Source: Ignavibacteriota bacterium (GTDB lineage: Bacteria; Bacteroidota; Ignavibacteria; UBA10030; UBA6906). From it: 50,048 nt of DNA. Shown here one piece after another: positions 19,201 through 25,822 of this stretch. The position numbers were made by a program, and so were the translations under genes. Position 1 is the stretch's first letter. Each line of letters begins with the position of its first letter. The notes beneath the pieces were generated by a model. It ran no database searches. It saw only the letters and a program-made list of their open reading frames with translations, and had not been told where the DNA came from. The stretch lies in NCBI GenBank assembly GCA_003158475.1, contig PMJR01000127.1:1-50048 (forward strand). Reading direction: 5' to 3'.

Positions 19201-19391
19201 CCGAAGAGGATGAAACCGATGACTGCTCCGAAAACCAGGCGCCAGCGGAACGGGTCCCCCCGATGGACATCGCCATCAGCACTCTTGCTCAACCATGCGA
19301 CGCGGCGGTAACCCTTCCTCCGCAGTTCCTTGAGAGCTTTGCGAGCTTCTTCTCGCTTGCCGAAGTATCCAATGAGAACACCTGCGTCCAT
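10218..19391 (-). CDS. ndvB: Cyclic beta-1,2-glucan synthase (NdvB/ChvB/Cgs type)
   Basis: A 3057-aa membrane protein with the full cyclic glucan synthase layout. Two N-terminal helices (~50-105) are followed by a long soluble part, a helix pair (~555-620), a GT84 glucosyltransferase domain with DSDTQLP (~776) and GRQHRWTRGDW (~920), then more helices to ~1125. Next is a glycoamylase-like region (~1130-1700), in recent work the cyclising transglycosylation domain, followed by beta-sandwich domains and a C-terminal GH94 phosphorylase-like domain with TGDWNDGMN (~2730). Known enzymes make and export cyclic beta-1,2-glucan for osmotic adaptation and host interaction. It is ~200 aa longer than rhizobial and Brucella enzymes, partly through an N-terminal segment (GYFGKREEARKALKELRRKGYR) resembling stress-protein repeats. 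Confidence 0.92.
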   Translation of the reverse strand: MDAGVLIGYFGKREEARKALKELRRKGYRRVAWLSKSADGDVHRGDPFRWRLVFGAVIGFILFGTIASGVSVYLQSPALGAANSVPIAFIAAGVIGSILCVTSIRRSRSGVELRLLEDHSRWLVAGECVLILQAPLESLGIPAALLMETGESPPALFILRPVGDSPSGEGWSSGSPFTPLQIQEHAQRLAASHQLALHPPQNTALLKRIERDRLWIHRTCLVLTEASHLEQGVPPSAEWLLDNEYILASNARGIRRNLPRRYYRQLPVLANEPDRGLPRIYDLARELVAHADLRLDQENILSFFVAYQGVVPLSIGELWALPQMLRLALMEGIQHIAHRALTELRERGIAGFWANRLIAVNRQDPHQIFSILAELARSHPDPSPYFASQMIDYLYDEGPVMEPVQHWLERKFQKSLSDLDLREKNRQTRDQLSIGNAFTSLRQLDLLDWKVCFEQLSRVDGLLRKDPAGIYAQMDFDTRDRCRRAIEDLRRSSGLSEEKIAEGALHLAHQALHDPVPDKRWTHVGAYLIGERRRDLARMIGCRESLRFLALQWTYRHHGALYIGGLGLLSFSLVSLLLLLGLRGELAGIQLLVAVLLLLPASQVSLEIMNYLVMRLLPPRALPKMDYRVSGIPDDCRTLVVVPMLLVDLKTIDAEAEKLEIRYLANKEANLLFGLFTDYKDASEIHCEGDESLFQAAKGSIENLNRRHGSERFFLFHREREWSESERKFIGWERKRGKLEELNGLIDGTRKHGTDPLVRVGNADQLADVRFVITLDSDTQLPHDTARRLIETIAHPLNQLCLDNRGRILAGYTIIQPRVSPSLPSTTGSPFSRIFSDQVGIDPYTNAVSDVNQDLTGEASYQGKGIYDVRAFSRVLSGRFPESLLLSHDLIEGAHVRVGLASDIELYDEFPQDYVSFIGRQHRWTRGDWQIADWIMPRVPRPGGGWARNPLSWFNRGKIFDNLRRSLLPPASVALLAASWLISFEAGVISTLVISAYLLFDSLAQLFTWATSRHGGKGISIMKVAHDLLRAIVEAALLPYQAWLAIDAIVRALYRRHISHRGLLEWASAQVTHDDAQARVPRLLLSMGLASLFSVIAALAVWLWMPSTLSLGAPWLMLWFVSPAFGWHLNRRPESKQPQSLLSPEDRQFLRNIARRTWRYFSDFVNERSSWLPPDNFQVSYQNQLAMRTSPTNIGLWMVSVLGAHDLGYITVDEVTRKLTRTMETIAKLERHEGHLLNWYDIQTLAPLKPRYVSTADSGNLLGALLTVDQALGALREGALLDREAFGGLRDTGEVLRQTLRTEKVSGVDAHALDELLRTWGSPPEHIVDALGVMRRAERDVRDLAEKAWVSEAAGGKVAYWARQMQSQLQAFLNIANRYLLWIEILGEKTADGVRMLDPDARRAFLGALHRAPSLQDLAGGTLDWIPYLQELRKQAPPEESEVANWIDRVFKALDDSKWLAGEMMASGEQLARSVRDLSESINMRFLYNSSRRLFSIGYNVSEGRLDHAFYDLLASEARLGSFIAIARGDIPAEHWFAMSRPYGAIGGRQVLLSWTGTMFEYLMPLLFQRSYANSLLDKATRDAVAVQIAYGRTHHVPWGISESASGDLDAHRTYQYSAFGVPELGLKRGQAEKIVIAPYATLLAIALAPLETLRNLKRLSGLGLLNDFGYYEAMDFDHQPEREGDRGVIVQAYMAHHQGMGFLALTNFLRGNSVQKAFYADPRVRAVEPLLYERIPQLPLVDQVSAHARVSSIAAVGEVALSVSQFDTPHTSTPKTQLLSNGSYGVMLTNAGGGYSHWRGFEITRWRSDRTADPWGTFCYIHDADSHRLWCNTYQPAGGNVEDYSANFSLDRVVFRRVDNDIESETEIIVAPEDDVEIRRLTLINRSLRTRRLDLTSYVELSMAPHNADRQHPAFNKLFIQTEAVPGQNAILAHRRSRQEGDPPMCVGHRFTLEDEVDAEPLRYETDRARFIGRGRTLAGPMGAVQEPGNSEGYVIDPILSLRQGLNLGPRQRVRVSMILAAGATRTEVLSLLGKYSDPHAIDRAMELVWASAQLELRLLRIQPDEARRFQQLASHLLFPNPLLRSPAERIMKNRKGQSGLWAYSISGDLPIALVAIGEERDMGLVRQMLQAHTYWRMHGLLTDLVILNEEAGGYMRPLHEALALLIQSYAATSGEDRRGGVYLRDADLIPPEDLTLLRAVASVVIVGARGTLPLQLGLKMEAPDLPEPMVSKRDPRDPSAVLPFMDLAYFNSLGGFTSDGREYAIYLGPGMNTPAPWVNVIANPGFGTLVSETGAGFTWQGNSERNRLTEWSNDPVVDPPSEALYIRDEETGIYWTPCASPIREETAYRARHGAGYTVFEHNSHGIEQELTVFVPVDDRGGKPVKIQRLSLRNDSDRPRRLSVTMYVEWTLGEFRESSRDHVVTSWDDDIQALIARNYYNPDYSDRVAFAAMSEPHESYSGDRTTFLGRNRSMRNPAAMEQIRLSGRVGAALDPCAAIQSIVWLAPGERTEITCLMGQTQSLDEAQALILTYRNSRVVEAALEGTKEWWDDRLGSIQVHTPELAADFMINRWLLVQTLGCRFWGRSAFYQSGGAFGFRDQLQDVMALVYAHPALAREHILLAASRQFSEGDVQHWWHPPTGVGIRTRISDDLLWLPFVVAHYVGITGDLNILRENVPFLDALVLKDDQIESLQIPGVSTERATLLEHCQRALTHSQKFGAHGLPLMGTGDWNDGMNLVGAGGKGESVWLAWFMVDVLKGMGEMSGLVGRTDLSMTFEQDRKALIQRVEQFAWDGEWYLRATFDDGTSLGSSANVEARIDSLPQSWAWLSGAARPDRAEKALESAWGHLVREDDGLVLLFEPPFDTMKPSPGYISGYPPGVRENGGQYTHAAVWLAMAMVRSGDGTRAANILRMINPIERARDPLTVWRYGVEPYVVSADVYSLPGRIGQGGWSWYTGSAGWMYRAWVEEILGLHVRGETMRIAPVIPAWWDGFSMTYRHGEAVYEIQVENPEHCERDVSRVEMDGQCVKNGEISLGRDLVKHRVVVRMGKPAPTG

Positions 19392-19559
19392 CCTCTGTCC
19401 CTGACGGAAGTAAGAGCAAACACCAGTCCCTGGCCGCGCTCATCGCGCAGCGTTGTACGCCGATGTCAAGTGAGCCGGGCCAGCCCGTGACTTGACGACT
19501 TTGGATCAACCTGGGGAAGGACGTGACATCACGCGTCGAGCGCCGATCAGGGCTGAGGA

Positions 19560-19811
19560 TCAGCCCTTCTTGGCCAGCCGGATGATGTACAGAAGGATGA
19601 GAGCACCCACAACAGCGGCGATCAGCAGGCCCAGGATGCCTCCGCTCGAAATGCCGAGCAGGCCGAATACCCAGACGCCGACGAAGGAACCTATGACCCC
19701 GACAATCAAATCACCGAGCAGGCCGAACCCGGCCCCCTTCATGATTTTCCCGGCGAGGAAACCGGCGACAATCCCGATCACGAGGAACAGAAGCAAGTTT
19801 TCCGTACTCAT
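19560..19811 (-). CDS. GlsB/YeaQ/YmgE-family membrane protein
   Basis: An 83-aa protein with three hydrophobic segments and the family pattern LVIGIVAGFLAGKIMKGAGFGLLGDLIVGVIGSFVG. This family (transglycosylase-associated protein) is induced by general and envelope stress in several bacteria; its molecular role is unknown. It starts 38 bp after the SPFH gene and is likely in the same transcript, driven by the promoter at 20779-20836. The cyclic glucan synthase lies 168 bp downstream. Confidence 0.9.
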   Translation of the reverse strand: MSTENLLLFLVIGIVAGFLAGKIMKGAGFGLLGDLIVGVIGSFVGVWVFGLLGISSGGILGLLIAAVVGALILLYIIRLAKKG

Positions 19812-19849
19812 ATGACTATCTCCTTATGTGGAATGTCTTTTCTCTTACC

Positions 19850-20740
19850 CTATTTGGTGTCCAGGATGATCGGCAATCCATCCTTACCCGCCCCGACGAT
19901 TATGACCTTTGTGTTTTGCGAATTTGCAAGCTTCTCCGTTGCCTCAATACCCTTCCAGCGAAGCAGCTGGTCGCTGATGCCGGCGGCGACTATGGCCTGG
20001 AAGTCGGCGATACCCTTTGCTTCAATTCGTTTCCTGTCCGCCTCCTGCTTCTCCTTCGTGAGAATGAATTCCATGCGCTGGCTTTCCTGGTCGGCGCGCT
20101 GTTTCTGTTCTATCGCCTCGGTGAGTTGAGTCGGAAGCGCGACATTGCGAAGCGGCGTGGCTTCAATTGTTACTCCACGGGGCGCAACTGTCTTTGCCAG
20201 CTCTTCCTGGATCGCTACGCCGAGGCGCTCCCGTTCTGTCGAATACAGAGCGCTTGCCTGGAAACTCGCAGTGACGGCCCGGCTGATGGAACGGAACTGC
20301 GGAATGAGGATGATGGTTTCGTAGTCCCCGCCCGCGACCGTCTTGTACACGCGCCCTGCGGAGTCGGGGTTGAGCCGGTAGAGCACACTGATCTCGAGTC
20401 CGATTGTCAGGCCCTCACGCGAGAGAACCTGCATTGTCTCCTTGTGTTCCTGCGTCTGGATGGTGAATTTGACCACGTTCGCCAGCGGGTTGACGATATT
20501 GATGCCGGACGGAATAGTCTTCTCCGACACGATGCCGAAGAAATCCACAACGCCGACGTACCCCGCAGGCACCTGTGTGAAACACTGGAGCAATGCCAGA
20601 ACGGCGAAGACGCCCGCAAACAGGGCGCTCACCCTGGCAACGGAGCGGGAAGTGACGCTGTTCTGGGCCGTTTTCCCGGCGGCGCCCCGCCAGATGAAGA
20701 ATGCAACGATGGCGATGATGATCGAGGTGACAAAGACCAT
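19850..20740 (-). CDS. SPFH/prohibitin-family membrane protein
   Basis: A 296-aa protein with two N-terminal hydrophobic segments (residues ~3-18 and ~37-55) and an SPFH (band 7) domain (~55-240): VPAGYVGVVDFFGIV, LSREGLTIGLEISVLYRLNP, then the alkaline charged helix ATPLRNVALPTQLTEAIEQKQRADQESQ. It resembles prohibitin-type proteins, which assemble into membrane rings that organise proteases or stress responses. The ATG has an AAGGGA ribosome site. It is the first gene after a well-conserved promoter whose start site would lie ~32 bp upstream. It probably forms an operon with GlsB. Confidence 0.9.
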   Translation of the reverse strand: MVFVTSIIIAIVAFFIWRGAAGKTAQNSVTSRSVARVSALFAGVFAVLALLQCFTQVPAGYVGVVDFFGIVSEKTIPSGINIVNPLANVVKFTIQTQEHKETMQVLSREGLTIGLEISVLYRLNPDSAGRVYKTVAGGDYETIILIPQFRSISRAVTASFQASALYSTERERLGVAIQEELAKTVAPRGVTIEATPLRNVALPTQLTEAIEQKQRADQESQRMEFILTKEKQEADRKRIEAKGIADFQAIVAAGISDQLLRWKGIEATEKLANSQNTKVIIVGAGKDGLPIILDTK

Positions 20741-20778
20741 GAGGATTCCCTTGGGAATGAGAGTGACGGATCAGAAGG

Positions 20779-20836
20779 AATGTACAGGGTGGAAGCGCGT
20801 GATGTTATCCGTCAAAAGGATGGTAAAGGAGTTAAC
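20779..20836 (-). promoter_or_regulatory. Promoter and upstream activator site, copy A (SPFH operon)
   Basis: Read on the minus strand: GTTAAC (20831-20836), CATCC (20818-20822), a -35 element TAACAT (20802-20807), a 17-bp spacer and a -10 element TACATT (20779-20784). The same parts recur with identical spacing at 26581-26638 and 34922-34979. The upstream boxes probably bind a regulator next to RNA polymerase. Confidence 0.65.
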
Positions 20837-20911
20837 CCTTTCGGGGGATGGAGTTGCGAGCGGGTTTTGGAGGAATTGCTCCCGTCCGTCGGTGACGAGG
20901 ATCACATCTTG

Positions 20912-21835
20912 TTACTTCCGCAGGGCCGCAAGTTTTTCGAAGAGTGCGACTTCCTGCTCGTTGAGATGTTCCGGCATCCGGACGTCGAGCTTCACGAAAA
21001 GATTTCCAAACAGGGTCTTTTCACCATAGACCGGCATTCCAAGCCCCAGAAGCCTGAGCTCCTTGCCGTTCGGGGTTCCCTTCGCGATATCAACATTGAC
21101 CATTCCTTTCAGCGTTCTGACCTTCGCCTTCCCGCCAAGGACGGCCGTATACAACTCCACCGGGAAATCGCAGTAGAGGTCGTTCCCCTTCCGTTGAAAT
21201 TCCGGATGTGGTGCGACCCTGATGGTGAGAAAGAGGTCGCCGTTTGCGCCGCCGTGTGATCCGGTACCCCCTTTACCGGCGACCCGCAAGATCTGCATAT
21301 CCGCAACGCCGGGCTTGACCGTTACCCTGATCGTTTGGCCGTTGAGATGGATCAGACGGATCGCACCATTGTACGCTTCCTCGAGCGAGAAGACCGTTTC
21401 AGCTTCGAGGTCCTCCCCCTTGATTGCCGTACCCCTGCTCCCCCTCCTTCGGGCGCCGCTCTGTCCGAACAGCATCTCAAAAAGATCGCCGGCCACCTCC
21501 TCACCAAACACCGTATTGGATTCTCCGCCGCTCCGGTGTGTTTGTCCGGCATGGTCGCCGGCATACTTCGACCAGTCAAATCCTCCCGGCTCCGCCCCGG
21601 CTTTTTCGTAGACCTTCCAGTCAGCGCCGAACTGATCATACTTTTTTCTCTTCTCCGGATCGCCAAGGACTTCGTTGGCCTCGTTGATGTCCTTGAACCT
21701 CTCCTCGGCCGCCTTGTCTCCCTTGGCCTTGTCAGGATGATACTTGAGAGCAAGCTTTCGATACGCCTTCTTGATCTCCCCCTCTGTCGCTTTCTCTCCG
21801 ACCCCCAGTACTTTGTAGTAATCTTTATATGTCAT
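20912..21835 (-). CDS. dnaJ: DnaJ-family co-chaperone without zinc finger (CbpA/type II)
   Basis: A J-domain protein of 307 aa from the ATG at 21835; a longer frame exists but [12 protein letters not shown] is the usual family start. Residues ~1-65 are the J domain with the HPD motif ([10 protein letters not shown]) that stimulates DnaK ATPase. A Gly/Phe-rich linker with QSGARRRG follows, then the two C-terminal substrate-binding beta domains. The CxxCxGxG zinc repeats of classical DnaJ are absent, so it belongs with CbpA/DnaJ2 proteins. It lies 30 bp downstream of grpE; dnaK is not in the window. Expression with stress genes is expected. Confidence 0.9.
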   Translation of the reverse strand: MTYKDYYKVLGVGEKATEGEIKKAYRKLALKYHPDKAKGDKAAEERFKDINEANEVLGDPEKRKKYDQFGADWKVYEKAGAEPGGFDWSKYAGDHAGQTHRSGGESNTVFGEEVAGDLFEMLFGQSGARRRGSRGTAIKGEDLEAETVFSLEEAYNGAIRLIHLNGQTIRVTVKPGVADMQILRVAGKGGTGSHGGANGDLFLTIRVAPHPEFQRKGNDLYCDFPVELYTAVLGGKAKVRTLKGMVNVDIAKGTPNGKELRLLGLGMPVYGEKTLFGNLFVKLDVRMPEHLNEQEVALFEKLAALRK

Positions 21836-21865
21836 CGTCTCCGCTTCCCCGCTGCCTGCCACGTG

Positions 21866-22399
21866 CTATCCGGCAACCCGCACCTGCGCCGGGCGCAACA
21901 ACTCACTCCTCCAGAGATACCCCCGACGCAAATCTTCAACGACGGTTCCCTGCTCGACATCGTCACTCTTCGCCAGGGCAACGGCTTCGTGCAACTCAGG
22001 GGTAAACGCCTTCCCCTGGCTGTCGAATGAGCGGACTTCCTGTGCCTCCAGGAGGGCAAGGAGCTTTCGATAGATGTTCTGCAGCCCTTCCGTCACCGGC
22101 CGCTCCGCACTGCCCGCCCAGTGCAGCGCCTTCTCCACATCGTCGATGATGCCGATAAGCGGAAGGAGCATCTCACGCTTGCCTGCCTCGGCAAGCTTGT
22201 TGCCTTCACGTTCAATGTGTCGGCGGTAGTTCTTGAAATCAGCCAGCGCGCGCAGATGCCGGTCACGCTCCTGGCGCAAGTCCTCCCGCAACCCTTCGAT
22301 CTCTTCTGCGAGGTCGGCCGGCCGGAGCAAATGCCGGCTTTCCCCGGATCCTGTGAGCACTGCCGCATTCTTCACGTTTTCGCGTGCATTAATTGCCAT
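21866..22399 (-). CDS. grpE: GrpE nucleotide exchange factor
   Basis: A 177-aa GrpE, the exchange factor that releases ADP from DnaK. It has a long N-terminal coiled coil (~30-75, EIEGLREDLRQERDRHLRALADFKNY) and the C-terminal beta domain with the signature FDSQGKAFTPELHEAV and GYLWRSELLRPAQVRV. The family's ADFKNYRRR-like segment is present. It is near the usual length. It overlaps no neighbour but sits 30 bp before dnaJ and 42 bp after the oxidoreductase gene. A second grpE for housekeeping is likely elsewhere in the genome, since dnaK is not adjacent. Confidence 0.93.
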   Translation of the reverse strand: MAINARENVKNAAVLTGSGESRHLLRPADLAEEIEGLREDLRQERDRHLRALADFKNYRRHIEREGNKLAEAGKREMLLPLIGIIDDVEKALHWAGSAERPVTEGLQNIYRKLLALLEAQEVRSFDSQGKAFTPELHEAVALAKSDDVEQGTVVEDLRRGYLWRSELLRPAQVRVAG

Positions 22400-22440
22400 G
22401 GTGGACCATCGTAATAGTGTGAGCGACGCTATTCACCGGG

Positions 22441-23571
22441 TCATTCCCCGACGTGGCCCGGGCCTGAATCTTCTTTAGTGAGCTTGACGACCATCTTGCC
22501 GATGTTACCTCCACGCAGCAGATCGACAAAGGCATGCGGCGCGCGATCGATCCCCTGCACCACCGTCTCTTTCATGACCAGGCCGCCCCCGGCGATATGG
22601 GCGTTCATCTCCTTCACAAATTCCGGCATACGGTCGAACCAGTCTCCTACGATGAAACCCCTCATCGTAAGCCGTTTGGTGACAAACAGATGAAGATTCC
22701 GGGGGCCCGACACCGGTGTCTCATCATTGTATCCTCCGATCGCACCGCACGCGATGATCCGTCCGTTCGGACGCATCGCCGAGAGCGCAGCCTCAAGCAT
22801 CTCGCCCCCGACATTGTCGAAATACACGTCGATACCGTCGGGCGCGGAGGCCTTGAGCTGGCGCGGGAGGTCCCCGTCCTTGTAGTTGAAGGCGGCATCA
22901 AAGCCGAGTTCCTTGAGGAGCATCGTGACCTTTTCCGGGGAGCCGGCACTGCCGATGACGCGGCATCCGCGCATCTTGGACAACTGACCGGCGATGCTCC
23001 CGACTGCCCCCGCCGCCGCGGAGATCAGGACGCGGTCGCCCGCCTTCACATCAACCAGGTTCAAACCGGCCCAGGCGGTCAATCCGGTCATGCCGAGCGC
23101 ACCGAGGTAGGCCGAGAGGGGCCGGACATCGCGGTCGACCACGCGGACCTCCCGCATCCCCGAGACAAAGTACTCGCGCCATCCGAGGCGGGAGGTGACG
23201 ATATCGCCCGGGACGATCCCAGGGGCCCGGGATTCAATCACCTCACCGACCGCCGCGCCGTCAAGCGGTTGATTCAGTTGAAACGGACTCACATAGGAAG
23301 GGACGTCGTTCATGCGACCGCGCATGTACGGGTCGACGGACATGTACAGGTTACGCACCAATACCTGGTCTTCCCCCGGCGGCGGCACTTCGACGCGGAC
23401 CACGGTAAAATTGTCGGGAACCGGCAACCCATGCGGTCGGGAGACGAGCCGGACCTCACGACTGATCGTCGGAATCCGCGCGACCCGTTTCTTCGGTTCA
23501 ATCTCAGCCAGCGGCGCTTTGACGCCTTTCTCCGTGGCGATTTCGCTTACAAATGTTTCCATGGTGACCAC
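22441..23571 (-). CDS. NADP-dependent MDR oxidoreductase (leukotriene B4 dehydrogenase / CurA type)
   Basis: A 376-aa zinc-independent medium-chain reductase. The catalytic half begins with RLVSRPHGLPVPDNFTVV and has NLYMSVDPYMRGRM, the usual substrate-loop motif. The Rossmann half has AAAGAVGSIAGQLSKMRGC, which binds NADPH. Related enzymes reduce alpha,beta-unsaturated ketones and aldehydes, including curcumin in CurA and lipid enals, so detoxification is likely. The N-terminal ~30 residues (MVTMETFVSEIATEKGVKAP) are an unusual charged extension; the start could be the fourth codon (23562). It lies between DUF3185 and grpE in a stress gene run. Confidence 0.88.
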   Translation of the reverse strand: MVTMETFVSEIATEKGVKAPLAEIEPKKRVARIPTISREVRLVSRPHGLPVPDNFTVVRVEVPPPGEDQVLVRNLYMSVDPYMRGRMNDVPSYVSPFQLNQPLDGAAVGEVIESRAPGIVPGDIVTSRLGWREYFVSGMREVRVVDRDVRPLSAYLGALGMTGLTAWAGLNLVDVKAGDRVLISAAAGAVGSIAGQLSKMRGCRVIGSAGSPEKVTMLLKELGFDAAFNYKDGDLPRQLKASAPDGIDVYFDNVGGEMLEAALSAMRPNGRIIACGAIGGYNDETPVSGPRNLHLFVTKRLTMRGFIVGDWFDRMPEFVKEMNAHIAGGGLVMKETVVQGIDRAPHAFVDLLRGGNIGKMVVKLTKEDSGPGHVGE

Positions 23572-23672
23572 CCTCCGGTTACTGATAGATCATTCGATTG
23601 GATCACCCGGTCCGACGGATGCCGAACCGGCTCGATGCCCGGTATTGCACGCCAGCAGATTCCCCTGCGGCA

Positions 23673-23885
23673 TCACACGTGTTTTCTCTGCAACAGGCGC
23701 GTCAACCCCATCACTCCAACGACCGCCGCAATCACGCCTCCCACGAGAAGCCACATCGCCCTGTCAGTCGGGGAGCCCGTGAAGAATCGGGAAATGTCGG
23801 AACTCAACCCGTTCGATGCGTTGATGCCGAGCACGATAAGCAGGATGCCCCCGGCAAGAAGGGCGAAAGAAAAGACTCTGTTCAT
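23673..23885 (-). CDS. DUF3185 family membrane protein
   Basis: A 70-aa protein from the ATG at 23885 (MNRVFSFALLAGGILLIVLG); a longer frame upstream lacks family similarity. Two membrane helices flank the conserved segment INASNGLSSDISRFFTGSPTDRAMW, the DUF3185 hallmark. Its function is unknown; it is often encoded with CsbD, DUF883-like and other general-stress proteins. It lies 54 bp after the AsmA-like gene, probably in the csbD transcript. Confidence 0.85.
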   Translation of the reverse strand: MNRVFSFALLAGGILLIVLGINASNGLSSDISRFFTGSPTDRAMWLLVGGVIAAVVGVMGLTRLLQRKHV

Positions 23886-23938
23886 GAGACAGTCCTCTGT
23901 GTTATTCGTTGCACACAACAATGTTCAACCTTCGTCAC

Positions 23939-25315
23939 TCAGAACCCGACGATATCACCGACGCCGCTGCGGAGAGCGAACCATGCAAATCCGAAAAACG
24001 GGTCCTTCTGCTTCCTGGCGTATCTCACGGTGCCGAACTTCATCGCGCCCGATCTGTCCGGCGTATTTGTCTTTCTGATCGTCACGTTCTTTGCCACCCA
24101 GGATGCGAACCTATCCACAAGGGCGTTCTCGCTGCCGGTGCGGCTGTTGATGGAAGCGACGATCAGGTCCCTGTAGACGGCGCGAACAGTGCCGGTGGCG
24201 ACCCCTGCCCTGACATTGATGTCGAACGCCGCCGACTCGAGCACTCCGGTCTTGATGCGCGTTTGATCGGATGGTTCGATCCATGGATTGAGTTTGCTCA
24301 GATCCATTCCGCTGAGTGAGCCGGAGTACCGGAGGGAGAATTGCGGGCTTGTCAGAGGGATCGACATGACCAGATTTACCGTGCCTCCCCCCATGAAGGT
24401 TCCCCGGCCGTGAATGCTCGCACCGGCACCCCGCTCGGCGTGACTGGCAACGCCTGTCACAAGCCCCTGCACACGATCGAACGTCAGCGTCGCGGGTTTC
24501 ACCCCCATCGCAAACCTCTCGCGGTACCTCAGCCGACAATCAGTGATGATCAGACTATCGAGCCCTACCGTGTCCTTCACAGAGGAGAGGATCTCGTCCG
24601 GCATGCGCGGCACCGGGGAACCATCGGCAGAGGGCTTGTCCTTGTTGATCAGAACGTCGGCAAAAACGTCCTGGAATTGGAGGGAACGGGCGTGGTAGTT
24701 CTCCCCCTGGAGCAAGTCGACATAGGCAAGCCCCGCCAGCCTGCATCGGCGGGCACTCATCTCAAACCAGGTTTTTCTGAACTTGCTCCCTTCAAAAAAC
24801 TGCGCGTCACTCACCAGGGGATGGAGCTCCAGAGCCTCAACCACAATTTCCGAATCCGGTACGGACAAACGCAACGGGCCGCACCGCAACCCGTATCCAA
24901 ACCCCTGAAACGCCATGTCAACTTCGCCTGCCTCTACAACAGAGGCGGCGAGGGTGCGAGGATCGACGCTGGTCCCGCGAAGGAGGCCCAGCCAATGAAC
25001 GCCGCTGACTGAGACTGCGGCGATACTCCCTGAAAAGGAGGAATCGTTTCGGGCCAGCAGTACGGAGTCGCATGCAATGCGGTTTTTCATTACGTCGAAC
25101 CGTATCCCGCTGATCCGTATCGAATACCCGGGATAGGATGCTGCGAAACCCTTTGTGATTCGCGCTTCAACAAATTTTTGGAGAAAGGCGGTCGGGAATG
25201 AGAGGAAAACCAACACACAGAGGAGCACAACAACTCCCAGAGCGATGGACGCGGTCCCCAGCGCCTTCCGCCATAAGGGTTTCTGCCTGTCGACCGCTCC
25301 CAGCCCACGATTCAT
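23939..25315 (-). CDS. Membrane-anchored AsmA/DUF748-like protein
   Basis: A 458-aa protein with one N-terminal membrane helix (residues ~18-42) and a large periplasmic part. The sequence alternates short strands with SIRISGIRFDVMKNRIACDSVLL, LRLSVPDSEIVVEAL and VKPATLTFDRVQGLVTG, the beta-rich layout of AsmA, DUF748 and other lipid-transport groove proteins. I cannot name a closer family. Its start overlaps the csbD stop (ATGA, 25312-25315), so it is translationally coupled to it. A role in the outer membrane or envelope maintenance under stress is plausible but inferred. Confidence 0.6.
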   Translation of the reverse strand: MNRGLGAVDRQKPLWRKALGTASIALGVVVLLCVLVFLSFPTAFLQKFVEARITKGFAASYPGYSIRISGIRFDVMKNRIACDSVLLARNDSSFSGSIAAVSVSGVHWLGLLRGTSVDPRTLAASVVEAGEVDMAFQGFGYGLRCGPLRLSVPDSEIVVEALELHPLVSDAQFFEGSKFRKTWFEMSARRCRLAGLAYVDLLQGENYHARSLQFQDVFADVLINKDKPSADGSPVPRMPDEILSSVKDTVGLDSLIITDCRLRYRERFAMGVKPATLTFDRVQGLVTGVASHAERGAGASIHGRGTFMGGGTVNLVMSIPLTSPQFSLRYSGSLSGMDLSKLNPWIEPSDQTRIKTGVLESAAFDINVRAGVATGTVRAVYRDLIVASINSRTGSENALVDRFASWVAKNVTIRKTNTPDRSGAMKFGTVRYARKQKDPFFGFAWFALRSGVGDIVGF

Positions 25316-25635
25316 CGAACCCCTTGAAGTGGTTTGTGCTTTCGGCCCGACTTCCTTTTTTTGATCTGATCCGACTTGTCTGAATTGATCATGGATTTCT
25401 GCAGCTCCATCAGCCTTCGTCTGGACAGCTTCAGTTGCTCAACGGTCTCCTTATATACGGCAGCGTGCCCCCTGGCCTCTTCTTTGGCATTGCCGTATCT
25501 CTCCTGGAGTTCTCCGACAAGCGCTTCGTACTTGCCGGCGATTGCGGCGAGCTCGTCGTTCATTACTTTCCCCCAGTGTTGTACAGCCTTGCCCCTTCGT
25601 TGCTTCCACTCCCCTTCAATGCTATCCCAGTTCAT
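25312..25635 (-). CDS. CsbD-family general stress protein
   Basis: A 107-aa protein starting MNWDSIEGEWKQRRGKAVQHWGK and continuing IAGKYEALVGELQERYGNAKEEA, the CsbD signature. CsbD proteins are small, abundant stress proteins of unknown mechanism, sigma-B dependent in Bacillus. The C-terminal half (~60-107) is a charged helical extension not present in the ~60-aa standard form. It is first in the csbD, AsmA-like, DUF3185 run. A degenerate copy of the shared promoter element lies ~110 bp upstream. Confidence 0.88.
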   Translation of the reverse strand: MNWDSIEGEWKQRRGKAVQHWGKVMNDELAAIAGKYEALVGELQERYGNAKEEARGHAAVYKETVEQLKLSRRRLMELQKSMINSDKSDQIKKRKSGRKHKPLQGVR

Positions 25636-25726
25636 ATTTTACCTGACGTATTTCCGGATGCTCATCCGGCATTCTTGTGACACTCCTCTTTCTCGAGGAT
25701 GAGAGTTCGCGCTTGCGAATGATGAA

Positions 25727-25784
25727 GCAAACAACCCCTGAGTCCGGAAAGGAATAGGGCAACAAGGATGAAAAGGTGGCTCAT
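25727..25784 (-). promoter_or_regulatory. Degenerate copy D of the shared promoter element (csbD)
   Basis: On the minus strand CATCC (25766-25770) is followed after the standard interval by ATTCCT at the -35 place (25750-25755) and GTTTGC at the -10 place (25727-25732). The GTTAAC box is replaced by ATGAGC (25779-25784). Around CATCC the sequence CTTTTCATCCTTGTTGCCC matches the strong copies well. Activity is uncertain. Confidence 0.35.
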
Positions 25785-25822
25785 TCCCTCCTTGCCGGCC
25801 TACGACACAAAGGGGCCACTGG

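Noticed and set aside
20779-20840. Sigma-54 promoter reading of the shared element
   Set aside because: The TTTTGC word suggested a -12 element, but GG is not found 10 bp upstream in any copy; the 17-bp spaced -35/-10 pair fits better.
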